A stretch of 64,000 nucleotides of DNA from Eublepharis macularius. Taxonomy: Eukaryota > Chordata > Lepidosauria > Squamata > Eublepharidae. Under the pieces are notes generated by a model. That model was not told where the DNA came from, did not search any database, and saw only the letters and a list, made by a program, of their open reading frames with translations. Each line of letters begins with the position of its first letter. Position 1 is the first letter of the stretch. Where the stretch lies: assembly GCF_028583425.1 (NCBI RefSeq), contig NC_072791.1, forward strand, positions 12,729,868-12,793,867. The letters are read 5' to 3'. Position numbers and translations under genes: made by a program. This document shows positions 1 through 11,035 of the stretch, piece by piece.

Positions 1-32
1 AGCCCGGAAAACCCCCAACAACCAACTTAGAG

Positions 33-114
33 TGAAATCCTAAGCAGACTTACTCCAGTCTAAGCACATTGAAATCAGTGGGCTTAGACTGGAGTAACTC
101 TGTTTAGGATTTTA
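33..114. repeat. Short hairpin repeat (AGTTACTCCAGTCTAAGC family)
   Basis: An imperfect palindrome: AATCCTAAGCAGACTTACTC ... GAGTAACTCTGTTTAGGATT, with the centre near 73. Confidence 0.6.
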
Positions 115-195
115 ATCTCCATTGCTGAGTTAATTCTTCCATGCCTTATTCTCAGGACAAGAGGTCGTAAATGGCTTACACACACTGTTGGATAT

Positions 196-404
196 CGAAA
201 AGAGTCCAGTAGCACCTTTAAGACTAACCAACTTTACTGTAGCATAAGCTTTCAAGAATCACAGTTCTCTTTGTCAGATGACAAAGAGAACTGTGATTCT
301 CGAAAGCTTATGCTACAGTAAAGTTGGTTAGTTTTAAAGGTGCTACTGGACTCTTTTCTATTTTGCTACTACAGACTAACATGGCTAACTCCTCTGGATC
401 TATG
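196..404 (+). mobile_element. Palindromic Penelope-derived element with hammerhead-like cores
   Basis: Two inverted arms (AGTCCAGTAGCACC ... and its complement) meet near 278. A single tail (TACAGACTAACATGGC) follows on the right. The perfect 12-bp TSD is ACTGTTGGATAT (184-195 and 405-416). The right arm has the hairpin GAGAACTGTGATTCTC followed by GAAAGCTTATGC; the 5' box is reduced to GACAAA there but is CTGACAA in the left arm (minus strand). Confidence 0.75.
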
Positions 405-845
405 ACTGTTGGATATGGTGCTATCAATCACAACTGGATGGTCTTGTCCACACAGGAAAACCTAGTTACCAATAAATACTATAACTCAGCGATAGTTCAC
501 CATCCAGTCAAAGCAGCCTGTCTTAGGGGACAAGCAAGGAGGAACCATGCTCTGGTGTGCCTGTACTTCTTTTCTTCTTGGGTTACACACCCAAGGGCCA
601 GAATCCCCCAAAGGTTTGAAAACTGTGGCCCTGTCACAAGTCCCCAAAGACACCCGCCCCGATCTCACCCAGAAGCTGCAACAGGTCCCAAATGCTGCTG
701 CTCCGTTGTTCAGCCGTGCCGCCCGCTTGGAACACCATAGGTCTATGTCATGAGAACTCCACTGCTTGCCAGCTCTTGATGTGAGATTGCTGAAATGGAG
801 TTCATTCACCGACTCAGAACAGTAGCTTTCCCCCTCTGGGGCGGA

Positions 846-1150
846 ACAGAGATTTAGGATTCTTATTTCATTACAGGGAAGAGTCCAGTAGCACTTTTAA
901 GACTAACCAACTACTGGACTCTTTCCTATTCTGCTACTACAGACTAACACGGCTAACTCCTCTGGATTTATTTAATTACAGATGCTAATTTCGCTGCATT
1001 TTACCATTGTATTTTTATATCCCGATGCTCTCCTTTGTAACACCCTACCCACCTTCTGGCTGGGATATAGAGACTCAAGGATCTCCATTCCTACTCATGT
1101 CTGAAGAGGGAGCTCTGACTCTCAAAAGCTGACACCCTGAAACTCAAATC
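846..1150 (+). mobile_element. Penelope-like 3' end interrupted by a related short insertion
   Basis: The copy begins with a recognisable ORF end (NRDLGFLFHY) that is interrupted at 877-969. After the insert it resumes with ATGCTAATTTC and continues through a 3' UTR like that at 17,300, including CTGAAGAGGGAGCTC near 1,101. Confidence 0.55.
877..969 (+). mobile_element. Short Penelope-derived insertion (hairpin lost)
   Basis: A 93-base member of the family with most of both arms deleted. It starts with AGTCCAGTAGCAC and carries the tail TACAGACTAACACGGC. It is flanked by 12-bp direct repeats, ATTTCATTACAG (865-876) and ATTTAATTACAG (970-981), and lies inside an older Penelope copy. Confidence 0.65.
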
Positions 1151-1274
1151 CTGTCACTCCCAAGTGTGGTTCAAGGCATTCCTTGTGACCTCACCATGAA
1201 AGCTGTGGTTCAAAACTACAAGCTACACAGCCCAATCCTAACTGTGGTCTAAGTGTGTTGGTTTCACTGGGCTT

Positions 1275-1540
1275 AACAACAACAACAACAACAACAAACA
1301 ACATTCGATTTATATACTGCCCTTCAGGATGACTTAACACCCACTCAGAGTGGTTTATAAAGTATGTCATTATTATCCCCACAACAATCACCCTGTGAGG
1401 TGGGTGGGGCTGAGAGAGCTCTAAAAGAGCTGTGAGTGACCCAAGGTCATCCAGCTGTCTTCAAGCGGAGGAGTGGCGAATCAAACCCAGTTCTCCAGAT
1501 TAGAGTCACGCTCTCTTAATCACCACACCAAACTGGCTTA
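1275..1540 (-). repeat. CORE-SINE, family 1
   Basis: The tRNA-like head is on the right (complement of AGCCAGTTTGGTGTGG, with a B-box-like GGGTTTGATTC). The core complement of TGACCTTGGGTCACTC and a tail with a GTT-rich end are on the left. Confidence 0.75.
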
Positions 1541-1655
1541 GACCGAAGTAACTCTGCACAGAATTGAACGGATAGTCACAATGCTGAAACAGAAGATAAT
1601 TTCAGTCAAGTCAAGGCCTGGATGGGATAAACTTAATGGGTACTCTGTTTATGCC

Positions 1656-1875
1656 ATCATGGTCTAATGGTTGGATTAGGACCTGGGAGGCCCAGGTTCG
1701 AATCCCCACTCCTCCACAGAAGCTTGCTGGGTGACCTTGGGCCAGTCACACACATTCAGCCTAACCTACCTCATAGGATTGTTGTGAGGATAAACTGGAG
1801 GAGAGGAGAATGATGAAAGCCACTTTGGGTGTCCATTGGGGAGAAAAGAGGGTTATGACTGAAGTAAATGAATAT
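1656..1875 (+). repeat. CORE-SINE, family 2
   Basis: A tRNA-like head with a canonical B box (GGTTCGAATCC), core GGGTGACCTTGGGCCAG, and a tail containing TTGTTGTGAGGATAAA and ACTGAAGTAAATGAAT. Confidence 0.75.
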
Positions 1876-2464
1876 GTTTCCACAGGGGAAGAAACGCAGG
1901 CTATGAATGCGACACATGAGGAAACAGCTGTGCCCAGGCGTCCTCAGGCAGTATCTTTTCTGGCATGAGATATGGTTAGTTCTGCCCGCTGACCACCCTT
2001 CTGAAGCCAGTGGCTAAAAGGAACAGGGCTTCATTGTCTCCTTTAAAGCTCCAGTAAACAGAAAGTGCACGACACCAGTTGGCATCAGCTGGCTTTTCAG
2101 GGGACTCCCTCATAATTTTTTTTTTCTTGCTAAAGGCCTTTGAGCGGAACTGTGGTTTGAGGCCTGCTTTTATTACTGCCGATCAACTGATTTTATTTCT
2201 GGTTTTACTGTTTGTCTTCTGTTTGCTTGAGATCAGATTGTTTTTATTGCCGCAATCTTTTAATGCTGCTTTAAATCCCTCCTCCTGACCCATAACATTG
2301 AGGTGATGGCTTTATTTGGAAAGCCTGTTTCCCTGTGGATTTGGAAGGTGAGATACCAAGTTCCTGCTAAACTCCAGTCCTTTGTGCCAATATAAGAGCT
2401 TTCCTACACGGCAGGCATGAAATTCCCCCAGCCATGACATGTTTGCCTGTACAATACTGATGCA

Positions 2465-2908
2465 CTGGGGTCATTTAGTAGAAAAAGAGCTAGAGGAACT
2501 CATTGGCATAACTCATTAGCATAACTCATTAGCACATGCCACGCCCCTTGCCATCACCGGAAGTGTGTCATTAGCATAACTGATTTGTATATGCCACACT
2601 CCCTGACATCACCTATCCTGGCTGTTTTGGACCCAATCCTAGCCATTCAGGGCTGAAATTGGGCCCAAAATGGCAAAAAGGGGCTGAAAATGGACGAAAG
2701 GGCCCAAAATGGTCAGGATCGGGCCACTGCTGAGCGGGAGAGTGATCCACCACCCATCAGAGGCCCAATCTGGGCTGTTTTGGCTCCAATCCAGGCCGAA
2801 ACGGGCCCAAAATGGCTGAGAGTCAGGTGGGCGGGGCCACCTGACATGTGACCCCTTTGGGGAACTGCCGGAACTGTTCCTATGCGTCCTCCCTCAAAAT
2901 GAGCCCTG
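2465..2908 (+). mobile_element. hAT-type miniature element, family 1
   Basis: The ends are imperfect inverted repeats (CTGGGGTCATTTAGTAG and the complement of CAGGGCTCATTTTGAGG). Perfect 8-bp TSD CTGATGCA (2457-2464 and 2909-2916). The interior is non-coding, with repeated GGCCCAAAATGG-like blocks and GGTGGGCGGGGCCACC. Confidence 0.8.
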
Positions 2909-2916
2909 CTGATGCA

Positions 2917-4100
2917 GAATATGAGTAATATTTTTTTTGCCACATCAGATCATGAACAGGCTATTCCATTTCATGTCCCGCACACAACTGAAACCTCTAC
3001 AGGAAAAAGAAAATAATTAACCTTTTTGCCACGTTGCTGGTATTTGCTTGATTTAAGTATGATGCTGCCAAGGAGAAAGCACTTCCCCAGTGGGTGATAT
3101 TGTGCTAGCGCAGTGTATTGTTGAAATTGGGCTGGTACCTGCGCAAAGCCGTTATGCAGCAGGCATAGCTGCTCTGCATGGGCAGAAAAAGTGCTTTGGG
3201 TTCAGCCAGGCTCGTGTTGAAACCAAGCCTCAGACGCAATTTTGCCCCAAATGGATATCCATATCTAGGTTGCTCACTACATTATCCGAGCTGGAGAGGT
3301 CACTAAAAATAGTTGCACCACACTTCCTGTTTTCAGCCTGGAGGCTTTTGCTCTCCTTTAGCTCATTCACTGCAGCCGCCTTCCCGCTCTTGGGGCTCCT
3401 CCGGCCGAAATAACGCATCAGAGCTGAGGCTGAGAAATGTGTTTCCAAAGTTCATGCACAGATGGGTGGCACGATGCCAGCAATGTTGCAAATGGCAGGC
3501 CAGGGCAAAGGCAAGCGACCCGTTTCTGCTGCGGGCCAAATTCAGCAGGTTACAAAGTAATCTGCCACGCGGGAGGACTAAGATTTCCACCTCCCACCAG
3601 CACTGTTAGTGAAAAGGGGGAAAAAACATCTTGCGTCATTTGCTGAGTATAACAGCAGCACATCGCAAGGTTGGGTGTATAATTCTAGCAGAAATATGAA
3701 TCCCTGGGGTATGCTAGCAAAATGTATGTCATGAATAGGGGTATCAGAGCGAGGGGCAGGAAGCTGGCAGGTCCCCTCCATCATTCCTGGATCCCAGTCC
3801 AGCTGAGAACCCTCTCATCTTCCCGCCGATAGAGTCAGGAGAATAGGATGCAACCGGGCACCTTCCATCGTGTCTTGGTCCAGATCCAACTGACAGCCCC
3901 CTTACCTACTGCTTCCGACTGACGTTGGTGGGCCCATCTGAGGAAGGGCAGGCGTCAGGCCACTGAGAACACCCTCCCCAATAAACATTTTCATTGAACT
4001 GTAATTCTTTGCTCTGTCTTTTGAGACACTTGGGGGTGCAATATTTAGCTGGAAAAGAGGATTTTAAAAATTCATTTGCTTGTTTAAGACATTTGTATTC
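2917..4100. other. No recognisable feature
   Basis: Unique-looking sequence. Several open frames of about 70-107 codons overlap on both strands without any family resemblance. Confidence 0.5.
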
Positions 4101-4147
4101 CCCTTTTTTCTCCTGACACGGTCAGACACAATAAAGCAGTGGCACAA

Positions 4148-4216
4148 CAGCTTTGATGAAGCTAAGCAGGTTTGGGTTTGGTGGGTTCTGGGATGGGATC
4201 TACCAGGAACTCCATG
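4148..4216 (+). repeat. 5S-rRNA-like fragment
   Basis: Reads GATGAAGCTAAGCAGG then CTGGGATGGGATCTACC, matching the 3' half of 5S rRNA. Too short and diverged to be a gene; probably a SINE or pseudogene piece. Confidence 0.5.
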
Positions 4217-4910
4217 TATCAACACCTCAGCTTTCATCAAGGTGGCCAAGTCTCCTGCCTCCAGTGGAGACAAGGGGTGTCACAGTAACATCTAGGCATT
4301 TCCCACATCTCTATGGTTTTTACCAGAGAGATCTGGGAAATTCATAGAGCATCACTGTGATATCACTTCCGGGTACATAACCAAAAGTGATGACATGGCA
4401 GTGAGCAACCCTAAATTCAATGGTGGACAAAAGATGAGATATATGTGTAACAAATATATCCACCCAGGTCTACTCCAGCATCCACATTTCCTCTGTGAGA
4501 TAGATGGTACAGTCCTGCACAGGACCGTACCACGTCTTGACAGCATATGAGAAGATCATTAAGAATTTAACGTGTGTGGCCAGCATTTGATGTGGGAACT
4601 AACTACCCCTCATGTTTTCTGAGGTGGTGCAGACCCAGATAACCATGTGCTATGAGCACCCTGCCCTGTTTGCTTGGTCCCTGAGAAGCAAGAAGGAAGA
4701 GAACCACGGCTGAAAAGAAAATCAACAGAACTCTTGGACTTAAGATTGAATTGGGATTCCCACAGGTCACCCACAAAATGAGCCATTAAATCATGCCCTA
4801 AAATGTTTGATACTGCTGGCCAGTAAAAGGGAGTCAGCTTAACAAGACATCTTTGTTAGAGTTGGCAGCATGAATTTTTGAACTGCTAAATTCCAAATGC
4901 ATGTTTTGAT

Positions 4911-5064
4911 ATAATAACATAACCTATATTATAGACCGCTCTTCAGGACAACTTAACGCCACACTCAGAGCAGTTTACAAAGTGTTATTATTATCCTTAC
5001 AACACTGACCCTGTGAGGTGGGTGGGGCTAAGAGAGCTCTGAGAGAGCTGTGACTGACCCAAGG
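4911..5064 (-). repeat. CORE-SINE, family 1, 3' half (split by a nested SINE)
   Basis: The tail and core of a minus-strand SINE, interrupted after CCCAAGG and continuing at 5,324. Confidence 0.7.
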
Positions 5065-5319
5065 AGAGCAAGTTTGGTGTACTGGTTAAGAGCGTGGGAC
5101 TCTAATCTGGAGAACCAGGTTTGATTCCTCACTCCTCCATTTGAAGCCAGCTGGGTGACCTTGGGTCAGTCACAGCTTCTAGCTCTCTCAGCCCCACCCA
5201 CCTCACAAGGTGTTTTGTTGTGGAGATAATAATAACATACTTTGTAAACTGCTCTGAGTGGGTGTTAAGTCATCCTGAAGGGTGGTATATAAATCAAATG
5301 TTAATATTATGTTATTATT
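5065..5319 (+). repeat. CORE-SINE, family 1, inserted in another SINE
   Basis: A complete plus-strand copy: head AAGTTTGGTGTACTGG, B-box-like GGTTTGATTCC, core GGGTGACCTTGGGTCAG, and a tail ending AAATCAAATGTTAA. It is bordered by AAGG at both junctions. Confidence 0.75.
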
Positions 5320-5418
5320 AAGGTCACCCAGCTGGCTTCAAGCGGAGGAGTGGGGAATCAAACCCGGCTCTCCAGATTAGAGTCCTGCCACTGTTAACCA
5401 CTACACCAAACTGGCTCA
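5320..5418 (-). repeat. CORE-SINE, family 1, 5' half (split by a nested SINE)
   Basis: The tRNA-like head of the minus-strand SINE begun at 4,911. It resumes at GGTCACCCAGC and ends with the complement of GAGCCAGTTTGGTGTAG. Confidence 0.7.
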
Positions 5419-5582
5419 CTGGATATCATTGAATGCATAGTTTTTGCTTTTTGATGCAATAAACCTTTACATGCTTCTGGCCCTACAATCAGTCCAAGCC
5501 TCGGCAACTTCGGTTCAATAATCTCACTAAAACACCAATACCTTAGTCTTCTTCTGGAGGAGAGCCAGCGGGGTTTATCGGG

Positions 5583-5780
5583 TGTCAAACTAGGATCTTG
5601 GAGGCAGAGGTTTGAATCCCCATTCTGCCATGGAAGCTTGCTGGGTGGCCTTGAGCCAGTCTAACCTATATCACGGGGCTGTTGTGAGAATAAAATGGAG
5701 ATCGATATAAGCTGCTTTGGGTGCCTTATTGGGGAGAAAAGTGGAGTATAAATGAAGTAAATAAACAAATAAATAATTCT
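5583..5780 (+). repeat. CORE-SINE, family 2, partial
   Basis: B-box-like GGTTTGAATCC, a degraded core, and a tail ending TATAAATGAAGTAAATAAAC. Confidence 0.65.
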
Positions 5781-5785
5781 CTCTG

Positions 5786-5932
5786 TGTGGCTGATTCCGC
5801 ACACTTTGGAAAATGCACTTTATCAATCGTTTGAGATGGATTTTTGTTCCGCACACAAAAAAATCCGTTCCAAATGATCTATAAAGAGGATTGGAAGTGC
5901 ATTATCTAATGTGTACGGAATCACTCTGTGTG
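5786..5932. repeat. Palindromic miniature element (TGATTCCGCACAC ends)
   Basis: Ends CTGATTCCGCACAC and GTGTACGGAATCA are inverted repeats, with an internal AATGATCTATAAAGAGGATT. A second copy lies at 43,731. Confidence 0.6.
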
Positions 5933-6539
5933 TTTTATCCTCCCTTTCCCCTGATGCTTATCTTCTTCAGTCTGTGTTACCCCCCTATTGGGCTTCCTGT
6001 TCATGTTTATAATCCCCATACCCCATTCTCTTTCCCCCCCAAGCTGTTTTCCCATGCTGAAAGAGTGTTGGGGCCAGGAGGGAGCAATTCCCCTGTTTTT
6101 GCTGTTCCATGTGCACAGAATACTCCAAGCGGAGCACAAAAACAAGGAAATAGCGAAAGTGCCGAGCCAAATATTGGCTGAGGCAAATGGTGATCTGAAT
6201 TATGGTCAGTGCAGCAAATCCTAGATTCTTCAGTTCCTCGTCATTAAAATAAAGCAGGCTTCCACATCATGTCTAAATTCAGCCTCTGGATAACAGATCT
6301 TAAAACTCCCTTGGTGTGATGGTACTGGTGTACAGGTGGCTGTTAGAAGAAGGCTCTCTAATCTGCAAAGGCAAAAACAGATGGAATTGCCAAAGAGCGT
6401 TTGACGGGAGTACTGACCTGTTCAGGGATGTGTGAAAAATCTCTCCAAGTGGTGGCAGAAACATTCACACCTGAAAATCCGGGGGGAGGCGATTGCGAGT
6501 CCAGATCAGAACCCCAGGGAAAGGGCCCACAATGAAGAT

Positions 6540-6960
6540 CCAAAGTGCGGTGACAGAGCATGCACTTTGCACTCAGAAGGTTCTAGGTTCAACACTTGTC
6601 ACTTCTAATATAAAACAAGCAAAGAAAAATAACACTGCTCAGCGATCACGACGTGATCGAGTGGAGTGCCAGTGGAGTGCAAGTGAACAGGGAGGAATAC
6701 ATGTGAGTCTGTTCACTTGCCAGGCAAGTGTAATTCGTCACTTCTAGCTTGGCCCTAAGAGCTTGGGAAATGGGTGCTGCCAGTCTGAATCGGCAGTAGT
6801 GAGACAGAAGGGCTGACTCAAAGCACGTTCACACCAAGGAAGGCCTGCACACTTTGCATTCAGAAGGTCGTGAAGGCAATCCAAGGCATCTCCACTTACA
6901 AGGATCAGGCTTGAGAAATATCTTGGCAGCTGGCCTCTGCCAACCAGAGTAGACAATAAG
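6540..6960. repeat. Mosaic of SINE family 3 pieces and an inverted-repeat fragment
   Basis: A SINE head-like stretch (6,545-6,610) is followed by a fragment of the AAGTGGAGCGCAAGTG inverted-repeat element (6,640-6,752, compare 28,640). A minus-strand stretch with TGCTGCCAGTCTGAATCGG follows (6,775-6,950). Confidence 0.4.
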
Positions 6961-7160
6961 TTTCTTTTTCCTTTTAAGGTGGTACCGGTGGTGTCAGGAT
7001 GTCAGAAGGTGCTCCCTTGTTGCCCAGGGCCGGCAGGATACCTGATGTTTTGTTAATGTAACCTCCTCAGGGGCGAAAACTTAATCCACCATACAAACAT
7101 TACAGGAAAGAAATCTTACAGCACCATGAGACAATGAATCAAACGTGGCGTCCTAGCTTA

Positions 7161-7470
7161 TTGTAAAGGACATATATATGCAAATATAAGAAATATATTA
7201 CTAACCTTGTTTCTGATAGTGTTAGACTGTGGAAGCTTACCTGTTAGATGTCTCCCCAGTTGGAGTTTCTCACTGCACCTGTTGAATTGTAAAGGACATA
7301 TATATGCAAACATAAGAAATATAGTACTTTCCTTGTTTCTGATAGTGTTAGACTGTGGAAGCTTACCTGTTGGATGTCTTCCCAGCTGGAGTTTCTTGCT
7401 GCTCCTGTTGAATGGGAAGCTTACCTGTTGGATGTCTTCCCGGCTTGAGTTGTTTACTGTACCTGTTTAA
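7161..7470. repeat. 126-bp tandem duplication with a partial third copy
   Basis: TTGTAAAGGACATATATATG recurs at 7161 and 7287. GAAGCTTACCTGTTGGATGT recurs at about 7,232, 7,358 and 7,416, the third copy being shortened. Confidence 0.75.
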
Positions 7471-7721
7471 TTTTCTTGTTAATAATTAATGATGATATAA
7501 AGATTTTTCAGTGAATTGTTTATTGGTTTATAATAGTCCATGTAGTTTAATTGTATATATAAAAGGTAATATGAACTCTGTACTCTTAAGATATTCAACA
7601 TATACCTTCACTTTGACCTTTATTGCTTTTTCATTTATTTGATTTATTTTTGCCTTCCTACATGTGTGATTTTCCACCTTCTAACAGGCTGTATTAGTTG
7701 GTAGGCGCCTCTTTGTATTTT

Positions 7722-7950
7722 TAATAACAACAACAACAACAACAACAACTCTGCTTATATACCACTCTTCTGGACAGATTAGGGCCTCACCCAGAGTGGT
7801 GAACAAGTTAGTGTTATTATTATCCCCACAATACGGGTGGGGCTGAGAGGAATGTCTTACCCAAGGCCACCTGCTGAGCTCATGGCAGTAGTGGGATTTG
7901 AACCAGCAGAGTGCTGATTCACAGCCGAACCACTTAACTACTGTGTTTGT
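7722..7950 (-). repeat. tRNA-headed SINE, minus strand
   Basis: A GTT-rich 3' tail on the left, the tail motif complement of CCACTCTGGGTGAGGC, and a head with the complement of GGTTCAAATCCC on the right. Confidence 0.6.
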
Positions 7951-8034
7951 TTAAGCAGAGTAGACAAGCAGAAGCAAGATATTCTTCTGACACCCAAGAA
8001 AGCAACTTCTCTGTTATCTGCCTAGTTCATTTTC

Positions 8035-8218
8035 TCCTCCCTTTTCTCCAAGGAGCTCAGGGGGTAAACACGGATCTCCCACCCCCATTCTAACTTCACA
8101 ACAACCTTGTAAGATAGGTTAGGCTGAAGGAGAGCAATGGCTCAAAGTCACCAAGGAAAGTGAAGATTTGAATTCAGGTCTCCCAGATTGCAATCTAACC
8201 ATGACACCACATAGTTTG
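8035..8218 (-). repeat. CORE-SINE, family 2, degraded
   Basis: Contains the complements of AACCTATCTTACAAGGTTG and of a B-box-like TTCAAATC motif. Confidence 0.5.
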
Positions 8219-8292
8219 AACCGCTGCTGAGAACATTGTCTGCTTCAGTTTATTCACAGATGAGTATCCACACAATGTCTGAGTCACAAATC

Positions 8293-8524
8293 GAAATAGT
8301 AAAGAGTCCAGTAGCACCTTTAAGACTAACCAACTTTGTTGTAGCATAAGCTTTCGAGAGCCACAGATCTCTTCTTCAGATGCATGGAGGGTCCATGCAT
8401 CTGACGAAGAGAGCTGTGGCTCTCGAAAGCTTATGCTACAATAATGTTGTTTAGTCTTAAAGGTGCTACTGGACTCTTTACTGTTTTGCTACTACAGACT
8501 AACACGGCTAACTCCTCTGGATCT
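8293..8524 (+). mobile_element. Palindromic Penelope-derived element with hammerhead-like cores
   Basis: Inverted arms with the tail on the right. The right-arm core at 8401 reads CTGACGA, A, a perfect six-base-pair hairpin GAGAGC/GCTCTC with loop TGTG, then GAAA and GC-TTAT-GC-TA. No clear TSD was found, so one end may be altered. Confidence 0.7.
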
Positions 8525-8559
8525 CCTTTGGATTATCCTTGAACAATAATAGTGACCAG

Positions 8560-8615
8560 TTTGTTGAGTGTTATGTGCCATCAAGTTGCTTCTGACTTAT
8601 AGAGACTGGGACCGA
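8560..8615 (-). repeat. 5S-SINE tail fragment
   Basis: Reads TGCCATCAAGTTGCTTCTG, the complement of the tail seen at 37,800. Confidence 0.45.
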
Positions 8616-9127
8616 GATTAAGAAATGCTGAAATGCCCTGACGTGGGGGTACCATTTAGGAAGAGGCAAATCCACAGAGTCAAAAGCCATTAACAACAGT
8701 GCTTTTGCGTGAATTCATCTTTCTTTTAAAATGTTCTTACAAAAGTCATCAAATTACAGTTCTGTATAACAGCACGCCAAAGCTCTGCCTCAAAATGCTA
8801 CAGTAATGAAAAGAAACGTATCACTCCAATGTATTACCAGCAAAGAACATCTGTAAATAAATGTACTTGTCATATTTCCCAGTCTATTTCTTTTCTAATA
8901 TGTCTACTTAGTCATTCCAGCAATTGCCCATATTTTAAAACCATTCTGATATTGGAGGAACAGCCAATTTTCTCCAATGCAACGTTTTGCCACTGTAGGG
9001 AGATTCATAACCAATTTTATCTTTACTCTCTCTGAGATTCAATATCCTTTGGATCTATATGTGGATCTTGCCACTTTCCCCAAGATCGCTGTGCCCTCGT
9101 CTCAATGAAATTCAAAATGGCAACCTC

Positions 9128-9256
9128 TCCGTGGCGCGGAGGGCAATCTAAATTCCCCTCTGTCTGGCGATCAGGGGGCGGGGCCACCAGCCATGTGACC
9201 ATTTTCAAGAGGTTCCAGAACTCCGTTCCACCACGTTCCAGCTGAAAAAAGCCCTA
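9128..9256 (+). mobile_element. Right half of a hAT-type family 2 element
   Basis: Matches the second half of the element at 14,503, from GTGGCGCGGAGGGC to GCTGAAAAAAGCCCTA. The left half is missing and no TSD can be read. Confidence 0.65.
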
Positions 9257-9324
9257 CTTCTGTCTCAAGGCCCCCTTCAACTTTTGAACTAATAAAAAGT
9301 TCTAGAAAGTTCTGGAGTAGGCTT

Positions 9325-9527
9325 GCCAATGTCCAGGTGGGAGCTGGAGGTCTGGAATTACAACTGATCTCCAGATGACAGAGGTCAGTTCTAGGGGGAA
9401 AACTTTGGAGAGTAGATTCTATACTATAGCATCATACCCTGCTGAGGTCCCTCCCCTCCCCAAACCCCATCTTCCTCAAGCTCCGTCCCCCAAATCTCCA
9501 GGAATTTCCCAGCCTGCAGTTGGCAAC
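9325..9527 (-). repeat. GTTGCCAACCTCCAGG-type interspersed repeat
   Basis: Starts TTGCCAATGTCCAGGTGG and ends GCAGTTGGCAACCC. Shares the TCTCCAGATGACAGAGG interior with copies at 24,318, 30,917 and 43,339 in the other orientation. Confidence 0.6.
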
Positions 9528-9529
9528 CC

Positions 9530-10230
9530 AATTCCTGAGGCTTTGACCTGTTAGGCTCTGCCATACATGTGCAGAAAGCTTCTGGCATGGACATGTATAC
9601 TACAAAAAAAAGACATTTACAGAATCAGAGAGGGTCATATCCGCTTCCAGGCAGTTCATGATCTGTTCCAGAGCGATTCCATGCTGGTCAGAACTAGAGC
9701 TTGTAGCAAAATTCAGCACCATCTCTTATTGACCCCCAGCATTTTTTCAACCACAACTGACGTAAGTACATGTCTTTCCCAATGCATTTCCGGTCAGCCA
9801 GTGATTATAAGTGAATTTTTAAAAAGATTTTTTAAAAATTTAGTATTCTGGGAGCTGCTGAAAGGAGGGGCTGACTTCCAAGTAGTTTTAACCCAGATTT
9901 TAAAGGAATCCTTACTCACAGCTGGAGCCAGTAAACAAGACATGGTTCAATCAGAAGCTAGGCACATCTTCATTGGTCCAAATTTATTCGTAGACTAGCG
10001 GTGAATTCATAATAGCCTTTTCATCCTTGTTTGAGGGGGTAAGTTGCCGAACAAAGGGGAGAAGAGGGCCATAAAACAGGAAGACCTACAATAAACTTCT
10101 CGAATGTCCTGCTGTCCTAATATTGGAGAGGGAACTACAATTCCCATGAGTACCAATTGTTAAAGGGACAGCACATAGTTCTGACTACACAGATACAGAG
10201 GCTTTCTAAGCTGTGGTAACAGTACATTGA
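9530..10230. other. No recognisable feature
   Basis: Contains a 143-codon plus-strand open frame (9,567-9,998) with no domain or composition that suggests a gene. Confidence 0.45.
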
Positions 10231-10432
10231 GAGCCAAGCTACAAGTGATGCCTGACACAGGTTGGACACTTGTCAGCTTTCCTCAAGTTTTGATGGGAAA
10301 TGTAGGCGTCCTGGTTTTACAGCTTGGCTCTCCATTACAGCTGCAAGACCAGGATGCCTACATTTCCCATCAAAACTTGAGGGAAGCCAACAAGTGTCCA
10401 ACCGTTGTCAGGTGTCACTTGTTGCTTGGCTC
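10231..10432. repeat. 202-bp palindrome (GAGCCAAGCTACAAGTG family)
   Basis: Two arms of about 95 bases, nearly perfect complements (GAGCCAAGCTACAAGTGATG ... CACTTGTTGCTTGGCTC). Non-coding fold-back element. No clear TSD. Confidence 0.7.
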
Positions 10433-11035
10433 TTAGTGTTCATATAAGTTTGTATTGTCAATGTTCTTTCGCATGTGTGCATCTTTGCACAGCCTCATGG
10501 GAAGCATCATTCCCTTCTCACATCATATAATGACTTCATGCATCCATCCATGACCCCGATTGAATCATTCTTATCTACCGTGCGCAAACAAAAGTACCCA
10601 CAAGGCGGCAACCAAATTCCACCACTACAACTCCCACAAACCCGTTTAACAGTTAGTGGCTGGATGTTCCACTCACAGGTTATTGCGGCTGTCAAATAAG
10701 GTATGTTTGACTATTGAACAGGTTCGCTGTGAAATTCTCTTGCATCTCTACTCCAGGGCACAAGAATACTGTCTGGCAAGTTTTTCTTTTGAAACAGAAG
10801 CCCAGGCTCCATTATAATAATTTTGGTTAGCTGCTTTATAGGGAGTAACCAGCATATTCAACTGATAAATCAAACTATAAAACGTTTTTGCTTCATGTAG
10901 CCTGATGAAAAGCGTATATCCCTGGTCAGCAACTATTTTTCAACAGGGGCCATCTGGTTTAATCCTGGCTACAAAAAATACCACCCGTCTGGTGAGTATA
11001 ATGCCATACATGTGGCTTTCCTTTTTTATTATGTG

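Noticed and set aside
4148..4216. 5S rRNA gene
   Set aside because: Only the 3' half is present and it is diverged. It is better read as a SINE or pseudogene piece.
9567..9998. 143-codon open frame as a gene
   Set aside because: No domain, no splice or promoter context, and it lies in a repeat-rich desert.
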